From Oscillospiraceae bacterium (lineage in GTDB: Bacteria > Bacillota_A > Clostridia > Oscillospirales > Oscillospiraceae), in the NCBI GenBank assembly GCA_017540945.1, contig JAFYAB010000019.1, positions 1 through 9,886 on the forward strand: a DNA stretch of 9,886 nt. The letters are read 5' to 3'. The notes beneath the pieces are model-generated. The model was not told the DNA's origin and ran no database searches. It saw only the letters and a list, made by a program, of their open reading frames with translations. A program made the translations under genes and the position numbers. Positions 1 to 6,430 of this stretch are shown piece after piece; the stretch's first letter is position 1, and the number at the start of each line of letters is the position of its first letter.

Positions 1-488
1 GGGAGCAGGCTGCCTGGGAGGCAATTCAGGAGCCCCTGGATCGCCTGATTCAGGCGGTGATCGACGGCTCCGCCTTCGTCCTGTATCGTCAGGATTGGGA
101 AGTCCTGGTCCGGCAGCGGATCGAACGCTCCCGGGTTCTGTTCCTGCAGGAGGGGATCGACATGGAGCAGGCCCGGCCGGAGGACTTTGCCGGCCGGATC
201 CCGGTGCGCAGCTATTACGAGCTGTTGGCCATGGAACAGGCTGACGGCTGGAATCGGCTCTGCCTGTATCTGCTGGGGCTGCATTGGGCGGCACGGGACG
301 GTTTTGCGCCGAGCCGGCAGGCCTACGAGGCCTTTCTGCAGGAGTACTGCAAGACCTGGCGGAGCACCGGGGAGGCCGCCCGGGCGGTGACGCCCTATGA
401 GGCTTACGCAGCCGGGGAGTATGTGAACCACGCGGTCAGATATCTGGAAACGCTTGTATTGGAGCAGCTGATGAAGGAGGACGTATAA
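1..488 (+). CDS. Unrecognised protein, C-terminal part (5' end outside window)
   Basis: The reading frame is open from the first complete codon at position 3 and ends with TAA at 486-488, so the gene begins upstream of the window. A GTG at 57 could act as a start, but the frame remains open before it with normal-looking protein (EQAAWEAIQEPLDRLIQAV), so I treat the gene as partial. About 160 residues are visible. They are rich in Glu, Arg, Tyr and Leu and look like a soluble, mostly helical protein, with no signal peptide, membrane segment or metal-binding motif that I can see. I do not recognise the family. Its last codons (Met-Lys-Glu-Asp-Val) contain the AAGGAGG ribosome binding site of the thioredoxin gene, which starts one base after the stop. 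The two are therefore almost certainly co-transcribed and probably translationally coupled. Confidence 0.75.
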   Translation, partial: EQAAWEAIQEPLDRLIQAVIDGSAFVLYRQDWEVLVRQRIERSRVLFLQEGIDMEQARPEDFAGRIPVRSYYELLAMEQADGWNRLCLYLLGLHWAARDGFAPSRQAYEAFLQEYCKTWRSTGEAARAVTPYEAYAAGEYVNHAVRYLETLVLEQLMKEDV

Positions 489-489
489 C

Positions 490-807
490 ATGGCAATCTA
501 TCAGGCAGACGGGAGCAATTTCAAGGAGCTCACTTCGGAGGGCTTCGTGCTGGTGGACTTCTGGGGCACCACCTGCGGCCCCTGCAAGGTCTTTTCCCGG
601 ATTTTGGAGGAAGCGGCGGCAGAGCTGCCCCTCATGGATATTGTGAAGGTCAACGTGGACGATAACCCCGATCTGGCCGATGAAAACGACGTGATGGCAG
701 TGCCCACCGTTCACATCTACAAGGACGGAGCCCTGGTCAAGGAGCATGTGGGCGTCATGCAGCCGGATGAGATTCGACAAGTGATCTCGGAATACCTGTA
801 TTCCTGA
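490..807 (+). CDS. Thioredoxin family protein
   Basis: A thiol-disulfide oxidoreductase of 105 residues, the normal length for a single-domain thioredoxin. The redox motif C29-G-P-C32 lies in the context V-D-F-W-G-T-T-C-G-P-C-K, with the buried Asp23 and Trp25 typical of the family. The cis-proline is Pro72 in the V-P-T motif, and the C-terminal strand-helix (VHIYKDG onward) is also present. The residue just before the first active-site Cys is Thr28, where Escherichia coli thioredoxin has Trp. There is no signal peptide, so it should act in the cytosol. The start ATG follows an AAGGAGG at about 475-481 with a suitable spacer, and the upstream stop is one base away. Its place before a lipoprotein and an ABC exporter suggests it serves the same operon, possibly by keeping a thiol-containing partner reduced, but this is inference. 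The family assignment is certain; the specific substrate is unknown. Confidence 0.93.
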   Translation: MAIYQADGSNFKELTSEGFVLVDFWGTTCGPCKVFSRILEEAAAELPLMDIVKVNVDDNPDLADENDVMAVPTVHIYKDGALVKEHVGVMQPDEIRQVISEYLYS

Positions 808-835
808 ATCATACATCCAAAACAGTTGAACTGAT

Positions 836-843
836 AAGGAGGA
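836..843 (+). promoter_or_regulatory. Ribosome binding site of the lipoprotein gene
   Basis: The sequence AAGGAGGA ends 7 bases before the ATG at 851. It fixes that start, which in turn places the lipobox Cys at residue 24 of a normal-length signal peptide. The 43-bp gap after the thioredoxin stop contains no convincing -35/-10 pair, so read-through from upstream is likely. Confidence 0.7.
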
Positions 844-850
844 AACAATC

Positions 851-1330
851 ATGCGTACCCTGAAAAAAGTCCTTTGCCTGAGCCTGGCCCTTCTGCTGCT
901 GGCCGTCCTCTTCACCGCCTGCGGCGAGAAGGCCCCCGATCCCGTCAACACCAATACCTGCAGCTATGAAGAGATGGTGGCCTACCTGACCGCCAAGGGC
1001 TACATTGCCAAGGACGCCGCCCCCGTGGATATCAACACCACCGAGGGCTACGTCACCGACAACACCGGCGGCGAGATTCCCTACGCAGCCATGGCCGACA
1101 AGGCCGAGGACTTCGGCGGTCTGTGGCTCTTCCACTGGGAGAAGGACAGCGAGGCCTACAATAACGTCTTCGTCAACGCCCCTGCCAACGGCAATATGCT
1201 GGTCTACATGGGCGGCGCCTGTGTGCTGCAGGCGGAAGCCATCAACGGCCTCTACGCAGTGGCCTTCGCAGAGGGATACGCCCAGAAGGACGCGGTTCTG
1301 GCGGACTTCAATGCCCTTCCCAACAAGTAA
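851..1330 (+). CDS. Small extracytoplasmic lipoprotein (paralogue of the anchored protein at 4879-5349)
   Basis: A 159-residue protein with a bacterial lipoprotein signal peptide: basic start (MRTLKK), a hydrophobic stretch at about residues 7-20, then the lipobox L-F-T-A-C with Cys24 as the probable lipidated residue. The mature part should sit on the outer face of the cytoplasmic membrane. After a short linker comes a domain beginning Y39-E-E-M-V-A-Y-L-T-A-K-G-Y and followed by D-A-A-P-V and T-E-G. The same pattern appears at residues 51-75 of the protein encoded at 4879-5349 (I-E-D-L-M-A-Y-L-E-E-K-G-F, D-A-L-P-I, S-E-G). Both also have aromatic-rich centres (W-L-F-H-W here, Y-W-W there). 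I recognise it as resembling hypothetical lipoproteins of gut Clostridia but know no function. A role as an accessory or binding protein of the adjacent exporter is inference from position. Confidence 0.85.
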   Translation: MRTLKKVLCLSLALLLLAVLFTACGEKAPDPVNTNTCSYEEMVAYLTAKGYIAKDAAPVDINTTEGYVTDNTGGEIPYAAMADKAEDFGGLWLFHWEKDSEAYNNVFVNAPANGNMLVYMGGACVLQAEAINGLYAVAFAEGYAQKDAVLADFNALPNK

Positions 1331-1340
1331 ATGATAATAC

Positions 1341-1378
1341 ACCCCTGCTTTATCCGTCAAGTTAAAGCAGGGGTCTTT
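1341..1378 (+). terminator. Intra-operon hairpin: terminator-like, attenuator or 3' end stabiliser
   Basis: A perfect 12-bp inverted repeat (ACCCCTGCTTTA at 1341-1352, TAAAGCAGGGGT at 1363-1374) with a 10-base loop starts 10 bases after the lipoprotein stop codon. It is followed only by CTTTCC, so the U-tract is short and interrupted. The ribosome binding site of the next gene follows at 1381. It could act as a weak terminator that lowers exporter expression relative to the lipoprotein, or as a barrier protecting the 3' end of the upstream transcript. The structure is seen directly; its effect is inferred. Confidence 0.6.
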
Positions 1379-1395
1379 CCAAAGGAGAGACTGTT

Positions 1396-3138
1396 ATGGA
1401 TCAGAATCCACTGTTCCGAAAGAAATACGGCAGCTTCCGGCGCTTTTTCCGGATGCTCTGGAAGGCGCCGCTGCCCTTCCTCTGGATTCTGGCGGACATT
1501 GGCGTCAGCTTTGCCCTGACCCACGTGGGCGTCAGCGCCACAGAGTACAGCGCCCGGCTCTTCGCCGGGGACGTGGATGCGGTCAGCGTGGTGATCCCCT
1601 TCCTGCTGGTGACTCTGCTGAGCCTGCTGATCGGTTCCGCCTCCGGCCTGGTGAACGGAATTTGCAGGGCCTTCATCAACCGGAATCTGCGCCGGATGGT
1701 CTGGCGCAAGGCGGTGCGGCTGCCCCTGTCCTTCTATGAATCCAACGAGCCCAAGCAGCTGATCTCCCGTGTCACCACAGATACCACCGTCATCAGCCAG
1801 CTGACCATGCAGGTCTTCGTGCCCCTGATTACCATGGGCTATTCCACCTTCGTTCTGCTGCGGAAGGTCAGCAGCTATGACAGCGCCCTCATGTGGTCTC
1901 TCTTTGCGGTGATCCCGCTGAACGTGCTGATCAGCTTCATCCTGGGCCGGCTGCATTTCGGCGTCAGCGACCGGGTCAACCGGGCCACCGCTGAACTCAC
2001 CGCCGGCATCGCCGAGCGGGCCAATCAGACGCTGCTGATCAAAACCATGGGTACCGAGGAAAAGGAATGCAAGCAGGGCGAGGTCCTGATGGAACAGAGC
2101 TTTGCCGCAGGAAAATCCAGCGTGCTGCTGAACCAGCTGTCAGGCCCTGTTCATGCCATTGCCGGGGCTCTGCAGGTGGTGGTCATCATACTGGTGGGCC
2201 GGGGCTTCTATTCCGCCGGCCGCATTTCGCTGGCGGAGTGGATCGCCTATTACGGCTTTGCCACCCAGCTGGCCAACACCATCACCGGCTATCTCAACGA
2301 TTGGACCAGCTTCAAATCCGCCCAGGGCGCTACAGACCGGGTAGCCCAGGTGGTGGACACCCCCGACGAGAACACCAGGGAAGGGGTACCGGTTACGACC
2401 CTTTCCGGCGGCATCCGTCTGGAGGACGTCTGCTTCTCCTATGGGGAGGCGCCGCTGTTTGAGCATCTGGATCTGGAGATCCCCGCCGGAAAGATCACCG
2501 CCCTGGTGGGTCCCTCCGGTTCCGGAAAATCCACCGTTCTGAATCTGATCGACCGGCTTTATCCCCTCCGGGAGGGCCGGATCACGGTGGGAGCCGATGA
2601 CACGGCCCGCTTCACCCTGGCCAGCTATCGGCGAGCCCTGGGCTACGTGACCCAGGAGTGCGTGATGTACGCCGGGACCCTGCGGGAGAATCTGACCCAG
2701 GGGATCGAGCGGAGCGTCACCGACGAAGATCTGGACCGGGCCTGTGAAGGCGCCGGGATCCTGGACTTCGTCCGCATGCAGCCCGAGGGCTACGATCTGG
2801 CGGTGGGCGAGGGCGGCGCCAGCCTCTCCGGCGGCCAGCGCCAGCGCTTCACCGTAGCCAGGGCTCTGCTCCGGCAGCCGGACTATCTGTTGCTGGACGA
2901 GGCCACCGCCGCCATGGACATCGAGGGCAAGGATCTGGTCTGGACCAGCATCCGGCAGCGGATGGCGGGGAAAACCGTGGTCTTCGTGGCCCACGACGCC
3001 CAGACGGTCCGCAACGCAGACTACATCATCGTCCTGCGGGACGGAAAGGCAGAGGCCGCCGGCGACCGGGATACCATGCTGGCAAGCAATCCCTACTGCT
3101 TGGAAATGATGGAGCAGACCGGGAAGGAGGCGGGCTGA
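1396..3138 (+). CDS. ABC exporter half-transporter 1 (fused permease and ATPase)
   Basis: A 580-residue ABC transporter with an N-terminal type I exporter membrane domain (hydrophobic segments within about residues 20-300) fused to a nucleotide-binding domain (about 335-575). All ATPase motifs are visible: an A-loop Tyr in C-F-S-Y-G-E, Walker A GPSGSGKST (372-380, Lys378), a Q-loop in G-Y-V-T-Q-E, signature LSGGQ (477-481), Walker B L-L-L-D-E with catalytic Glu502, and the H-loop His533. No N-terminal C39 peptidase domain is present, so it does not process peptide leaders itself. The start at 1396 follows AAAGGAGAG at 1381-1389. The next gene starts one base after its stop and encodes a second half-transporter of the same length, implying a heterodimer. 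Its substrate cannot be told from sequence; drugs, lipids or peptides are all possible for this family. Confidence 0.95.
   Translation: MDQNPLFRKKYGSFRRFFRMLWKAPLPFLWILADIGVSFALTHVGVSATEYSARLFAGDVDAVSVVIPFLLVTLLSLLIGSASGLVNGICRAFINRNLRRMVWRKAVRLPLSFYESNEPKQLISRVTTDTTVISQLTMQVFVPLITMGYSTFVLLRKVSSYDSALMWSLFAVIPLNVLISFILGRLHFGVSDRVNRATAELTAGIAERANQTLLIKTMGTEEKECKQGEVLMEQSFAAGKSSVLLNQLSGPVHAIAGALQVVVIILVGRGFYSAGRISLAEWIAYYGFATQLANTITGYLNDWTSFKSAQGATDRVAQVVDTPDENTREGVPVTTLSGGIRLEDVCFSYGEAPLFEHLDLEIPAGKITALVGPSGSGKSTVLNLIDRLYPLREGRITVGADDTARFTLASYRRALGYVTQECVMYAGTLRENLTQGIERSVTDEDLDRACEGAGILDFVRMQPEGYDLAVGEGGASLSGGQRQRFTVARALLRQPDYLLLDEATAAMDIEGKDLVWTSIRQRMAGKTVVFVAHDAQTVRNADYIIVLRDGKAEAAGDRDTMLASNPYCLEMMEQTGKEAG
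3124..3130 (+). promoter_or_regulatory. Ribosome binding site inside the end of half-transporter 1
   Basis: AAGGAGG is formed by the last codons of the upstream gene (Gly-Lys-Glu-Ala) and lies 9 bases before the ATG at 3140. The same Thr-Gly-Lys-Glu-Ala coding solution recurs at the end of half-transporter 2 (4865-4871), again serving the next start. This arrangement favours coupled translation of the two exporter halves. Confidence 0.75.
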
Positions 3139-3139
3139 T

Positions 3140-4882
3140 ATGAAGAAAAAACGCTACGGCTTCTCTCTGAAGGAGCTGGTGAAGTTCTACACCCGCTTTC
3201 CCATCCCCTGGTGGATGTACGCCATCTCTCTTGCAGCGGGACTGGCTTACGCGGAGCTGGCCCTGTTGGCGGCCAAAGCCCTGGTGTCCTTCAACAAGGG
3301 CGAGCTCTACAACTCCGTGATCCTGGGCTACGTTCTGCTGACCGTGGGCAACAGCGTCATTGCGGCGATCCAGAATATTTTCAGTGAAACCGCCTCCCTG
3401 CGGATCACATATCAGGCCCGAAAAATGCTCTGGGACAAGATCCTTCGCCTGCCGCAGGCCGAGGTGGACAGGCGGCAGCCCTCCGCCCTGATCTCCGGTG
3501 TGGTCAACGACGTGCAGACCGCCAGCGAGGTGCTGGCCATGGTCTTCCGCCTGGTCTCCTCTCTCTATGCCTTGGTCCGGGCAGTGATTGTGCTGTTTCA
3601 GTACAGCGCGCCTCTGGCCAGCTGGATGCTGGTGCTGATCCCCCTGGGCATTCTGGTGTTTACCGTTGTGGGCAGGACCCAGCACGCGGTGGCCAGGCGG
3701 CAGTATGACAGCTTGCGGCAGATGACGGAATTCTTCTCCGAACATATTTCCGCCGCCAAGAACGTGAAAACCCAGGCCCTGGAGGACCGGGAGGAGCGGG
3801 AGGGCCTGGCCCAGATCAACAAACGCTTCAAGGCGGACGTCTTCGAGGCCTTTATGAGCGTGGTGCAAACCACCGCCTTCTCCCTCTACAGAAGCTTCAG
3901 CACTGTGCTCATTGCGATTTTCGGCTCCCGCATGATCCGGCAGCAGCAGATGGCCGACAGCGGCATCAACGAATTCAGCACCTATATGGACAAGGTCCAC
4001 CAGTACACCGCCGAGATCCTGACCCACTATCAGATTCTCCGGAACACCCAGGGCGCCCTGCAATATGTGGGAGAGCTGCTGGAGCAGCCCCTGGAGGAGC
4101 TGGACACAGGCCTTCCCCTGCCCGAGGATTCGGGCAGCGGGGATCTGGTTTTGGACAACGTCAGTTTCAGCTATGAGCCGGGCGCGCCGGTGCTGAAGAA
4201 TCTCAGCCTCACCATTCCCGAGGGCAAGGTTACCGCCGTCATCGGCAACAACGGCTGCGGCAAATCCACCCTGATGAAGCTTCTGCAGGGCATCTATACC
4301 CCCGACAGCGGTTCCATCCGCCTGGGCGGCATGGAGCTGCAAAGCCTGAAGCCCCACCTGCTGCGGCGGCAATTCGGGTATATTTTGCAGAACAACCCGT
4401 TGTTTTCCGGCACAATTCGTGATAATATCTGTTACGGAGCCCCGGAGGCCGCCGAAGAAGAGATCGCCGCCGCCGCGGAGCTGGCAGACGCTTTGGGCTT
4501 CATCCGGGAGCTTCCGGAGGGCTTCGACACCCAGGTGGGAGAGTCCGGCAAGCTGCTCTCCGGCGGCCAGCGTCAGCGCGTTGCCATCGCCCGAACTCTG
4601 CTGACCCAGCCGCGCTATCTGCTGATGGACGAGGCCGGCGCCAGTCTGGACCACAAGAGCGACGCCGCCATCTTCCGGGCTGTGCGGGAGGCCCTGCAGG
4701 GCCGCACCATCATCCTGATTGCCCATGACATGCGCTCCGTGGTCCAGGCGGACCACATCATCGTTCTGAATCGGGGCAGCCTGGAGGCAGCCGGAACCCA
4801 CGAGGAGCTGCTCCGGCGCAGCCCTACCTATCGGGCTTATCTGGAAAAGCAGGGCCTGACTGGGAAGGAGGCGCTCCAATGA
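3140..4882 (+). CDS. ABC exporter half-transporter 2 (fused permease and ATPase)
   Basis: Also 580 residues, with a membrane domain (hydrophobic segments within about residues 20-290) followed by an ATPase domain (about 335-575). Visible motifs are Walker A G-N-N-G-C-G-K-S-T with Lys375, a Q-loop in G-Y-I-L-Q-N, signature LSGGQ (473-477), Walker B L-L-M-D-E with catalytic Glu498, and the H-loop His529. Both halves of the pair keep the catalytic Glu and the H-loop His, so neither nucleotide site shows the obvious loss of catalytic residues found in some heterodimeric exporters. The sequence differs clearly from half-transporter 1, arguing for an old heterodimer rather than a recent duplication. 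The gene starts one base after half-transporter 1 ends, and its stop overlaps the start of the next gene by four bases (ATGA). The paired genes should form one exporter in the cytoplasmic membrane; the substrate is unknown. Confidence 0.95.
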   Translation: MKKKRYGFSLKELVKFYTRFPIPWWMYAISLAAGLAYAELALLAAKALVSFNKGELYNSVILGYVLLTVGNSVIAAIQNIFSETASLRITYQARKMLWDKILRLPQAEVDRRQPSALISGVVNDVQTASEVLAMVFRLVSSLYALVRAVIVLFQYSAPLASWMLVLIPLGILVFTVVGRTQHAVARRQYDSLRQMTEFFSEHISAAKNVKTQALEDREEREGLAQINKRFKADVFEAFMSVVQTTAFSLYRSFSTVLIAIFGSRMIRQQQMADSGINEFSTYMDKVHQYTAEILTHYQILRNTQGALQYVGELLEQPLEELDTGLPLPEDSGSGDLVLDNVSFSYEPGAPVLKNLSLTIPEGKVTAVIGNNGCGKSTLMKLLQGIYTPDSGSIRLGGMELQSLKPHLLRRQFGYILQNNPLFSGTIRDNICYGAPEAAEEEIAAAAELADALGFIRELPEGFDTQVGESGKLLSGGQRQRVAIARTLLTQPRYLLMDEAGASLDHKSDAAIFRAVREALQGRTIILIAHDMRSVVQADHIIVLNRGSLEAAGTHEELLRRSPTYRAYLEKQGLTGKEALQ

Positions 4883-5349
4883 AAAAGCTGACCGTCGGAT
4901 TTCTGATCTTTCTGGTGCTGGCCCTGGCGGGCACGGTGACCTATCTGCTGGTGGGACCGGACTTCACGGCTCCAGCCGCCATCGTCGCCCCGGACGAGGA
5001 CCCGGACGCCCCGGTCTGGGATCTGACCATAGAGGATCTCATGGCCTACCTGGAGGAAAAGGGCTTCTGGGACCCGGAGGACGCGCTGCCCATCAGCGAG
5101 GGCGTAGCGGACAAGGCCTTCGTCAGCCAACACGTAGAGATCTATTGGTGGAACCTGAAGGATCCCAACGAGGATTCCCCTGAGTACCGGGCCTATATGG
5201 ACATGCTGGAGACCGGGCAGATCGACCTCTACGGCAAGGGCCTCTGGTTTATGCCCACCACGAAAAACGGACCCTTCGGCCTGTCCTCCACCTACTATGA
5301 GGGGGACGTCAAGGCCCTGGAGGAGGCCTTCAAGGCCTTCGGACACTGA
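4879..5349 (+). CDS. Small membrane-anchored extracytoplasmic protein (paralogue of the lipoprotein)
   Basis: A 156-residue protein whose start overlaps the stop of half-transporter 2 (ATGA at 4879-4882) and is preceded by AAGGAGG at 4865-4871. Residues 4-25 form one hydrophobic helix after M-K-K, with no lipobox Cys, so it is probably a signal anchor with the rest of the protein outside. A Pro/Asp/Ala-rich linker (about 27-46) leads to an acidic domain. That domain begins with the I-E-D-L-M-A-Y-L-E-E-K-G-F stretch shared with the lipoprotein encoded at 851-1330, followed by D-A-L-P-I and S-E-G, an aromatic Y-W-W patch, and a C-terminal helix (V-K-A-L-E-E-A-F). I know of no function for this family. 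Four-base overlap with the exporter strongly implies a shared role, for example as an accessory subunit. That is inference. Confidence 0.85.
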   Translation: MKKLTVGFLIFLVLALAGTVTYLLVGPDFTAPAAIVAPDEDPDAPVWDLTIEDLMAYLEEKGFWDPEDALPISEGVADKAFVSQHVEIYWWNLKDPNEDSPEYRAYMDMLETGQIDLYGKGLWFMPTTKNGPFGLSSTYYEGDVKALEEAFKAFGH

Positions 5350-5369
5350 GCGGCAAGGAGGAAGACCCC

Positions 5370-6134
5370 ATGGAAAAATTGCGTCTGCTGATGGTGGACA
5401 GCGACCCCATCATCCGTTTTAATCTGCTGGAACTTCTGAATATGCACAATTGCTTCCGCCTGGAGGCGGAGCTGGAGACCACCGAGGAAGCGTTGGACCA
5501 CATTCTGACCCATGAGGTGGACGTGGTATTCATCAACTGTCAGCCCGCGGACCCAAGCCGCACCAGCCAGGGAACCTGTCTGCCGCTGATGCTGGAGAGC
5601 AAGTATCCGGATATTCAGGTGATCGCCTACAGCGGCTCCCCGGAGGACGCCTATTCCGCGGTGCGGAACGGCTGTTCCGGTTTCTTTACCCTGCCTGCCG
5701 AACCCGTAGACCTGCACCGCATCGTGAACCGGCTCTGCTACATCTATCAGCTCCAGCGTCTGCGGGATGAGACCGCCCACAGCAGCCTGATGATCAAGAC
5801 CCGCTCCGGCTACGATATGCTCCAGGTCCGTCAAATTCTCTTTCTGGAACGGATCGGCCGCAGCTGCCGCATCCACATGGAGGACGGGCGGCAGGTGGAG
5901 CTGGTGGGTTACAGCATGGCGGAATTGGAGCGGATGCTGAAAAAGCGGGGCTTCTTCCGTTGCCACCAGTCCTTTCTGGTGAACCTGGCCAAGGTTGCCA
6001 TGATCCAGTCGGACAACGACAGCAAGCACTATGCGGTCCGTTTCGTGGGCCTGGACGGAGAGATCGCCGTCAGCCGGGAGAAATATATGGATATGGTGTC
6101 TCTGCTGCGGGACAGGTTTGCCCGGCTGGAATAA
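5370..6134 (+). CDS. LytTR-family transcriptional regulator with degenerate receiver domain
   Basis: A 254-residue protein with response-regulator architecture: a receiver-like domain (about 1-122), a short linker, and a LytTR DNA-binding domain (about 140-250). The receiver begins L-L-M-V-D-S-D-P, keeping the acidic pair Asp10/Asp12. The phosphoacceptor position reads V-V-F-I-N-C-Q-P, with Asn56 (codon AAC at 5535-5537) instead of Asp. The usual K-P motif reads T-L-P, with Leu108 instead of Lys. Ser88 keeps the conserved Ser/Thr position. The LytTR part is typical, including F196-R-C-H-Q-S-F-L-V-N205. It should bind DNA, but phosphorylation by a histidine kinase in the standard way looks unlikely. 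No kinase is encoded in the window. The start follows AAGGAGG at 5355-5361, 20 bp after the anchored-protein gene, so it belongs to the exporter operon and probably regulates it or a linked locus. The latter is inference. Confidence 0.9.
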   Translation: MEKLRLLMVDSDPIIRFNLLELLNMHNCFRLEAELETTEEALDHILTHEVDVVFINCQPADPSRTSQGTCLPLMLESKYPDIQVIAYSGSPEDAYSAVRNGCSGFFTLPAEPVDLHRIVNRLCYIYQLQRLRDETAHSSLMIKTRSGYDMLQVRQILFLERIGRSCRIHMEDGRQVELVGYSMAELERMLKKRGFFRCHQSFLVNLAKVAMIQSDNDSKHYAVRFVGLDGEIAVSREKYMDMVSLLRDRFARLE

Positions 6135-6144
6135 GTCCGGTTAT

Positions 6145-6164
6145 CCCCAGCCATCCCGCTGGGG
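6145..6164 (+). other. Short GC-rich hairpin after the regulator gene
   Basis: CCCCAGC (6145-6151) and GCTGGGG (6158-6164) form a 7-bp stem with a 6-base loop, starting 10 bases after the regulator stop. No T-run follows, so it is not a standard intrinsic terminator. It may mark the 3' end of the operon transcript, but the support is weak. Confidence 0.35.
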
Positions 6165-6373
6165 CACGGGCTGTGCTGATCGGTTGGGCGTACGGAGAAA
6201 TCCCGCCCTGTCCCGCTTTCTTTGCCCGGTTGATTGCCAACGGACGACAGGAGGAAGGCGCGCCTTTCAAGCGAAAGAAACCCTGCAAATCGGGGTCGGC
6301 GGGAGGAGGCAATCGGCACCGGGCAGTAAGAGAACGACGAGAACATCCTCCATTCCCCGTCTCCCGGTCCCGC

Positions 6374-6403
6374 TTGCCTAATCTACAAATTCCGCGGGAG
6401 AAT
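6374..6403 (+). promoter_or_regulatory. Weak candidate promoter for the recombinase remnant
   Basis: TTGCCT (6374-6379) and GAGAAT (6398-6403) are separated by 18 bases, each matching four of six sigma-70-type consensus positions. A GGAAGG at 6415-6420 and an ATG at 6431 follow at sensible distances. Matches of this quality occur by chance, so confidence is low. Confidence 0.2.
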
Positions 6404-6430
6404 GTAAGGGAACCGGAAGGAAATCGTGAA

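Larger units (their letters stand above)
6135..6430. other. Non-coding stretch between regulator and recombinase remnant
   Basis: I find no gene here on either strand. Open frames in this stretch have low-complexity, Arg/Pro/Ser-rich translations with no recognisable domain. The segment holds the hairpin at 6145-6164, a perfect 12-bp palindrome AAGGCGCGCCTT at 6255-6266, and an adjoining 5-bp stem (CTTTC 6264-6268, GAAAG 6273-6277). It may be a degraded intergenic repeat, an unannotated RNA, or debris from the rearrangement that removed the front of the recombinase. I cannot choose between these from sequence alone. Confidence 0.4.

Noticed and set aside
3026..4879. Long open frame on the - strand (617 codons) opposite half-transporter 2
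   Set aside because: Its translation is His/Gln/Gly-rich with no domain and it lies entirely opposite a clear ABC transporter gene. It is a codon-usage shadow of GC-rich coding DNA.
1396..4882. CydDC-type exporter, suggested by a nearby thioredoxin
   Set aside because: No cytochrome bd oxidase genes are present and I see no CydD/CydC-specific features; proximity of a thioredoxin alone is not enough.
5960..6430. Upstream extension of the recombinase frame back into the regulator gene
   Set aside because: The translation is Pro/Gly/Arg-rich, has no recombinase homology, and its first part overlaps the well-supported LytTR domain in another frame.
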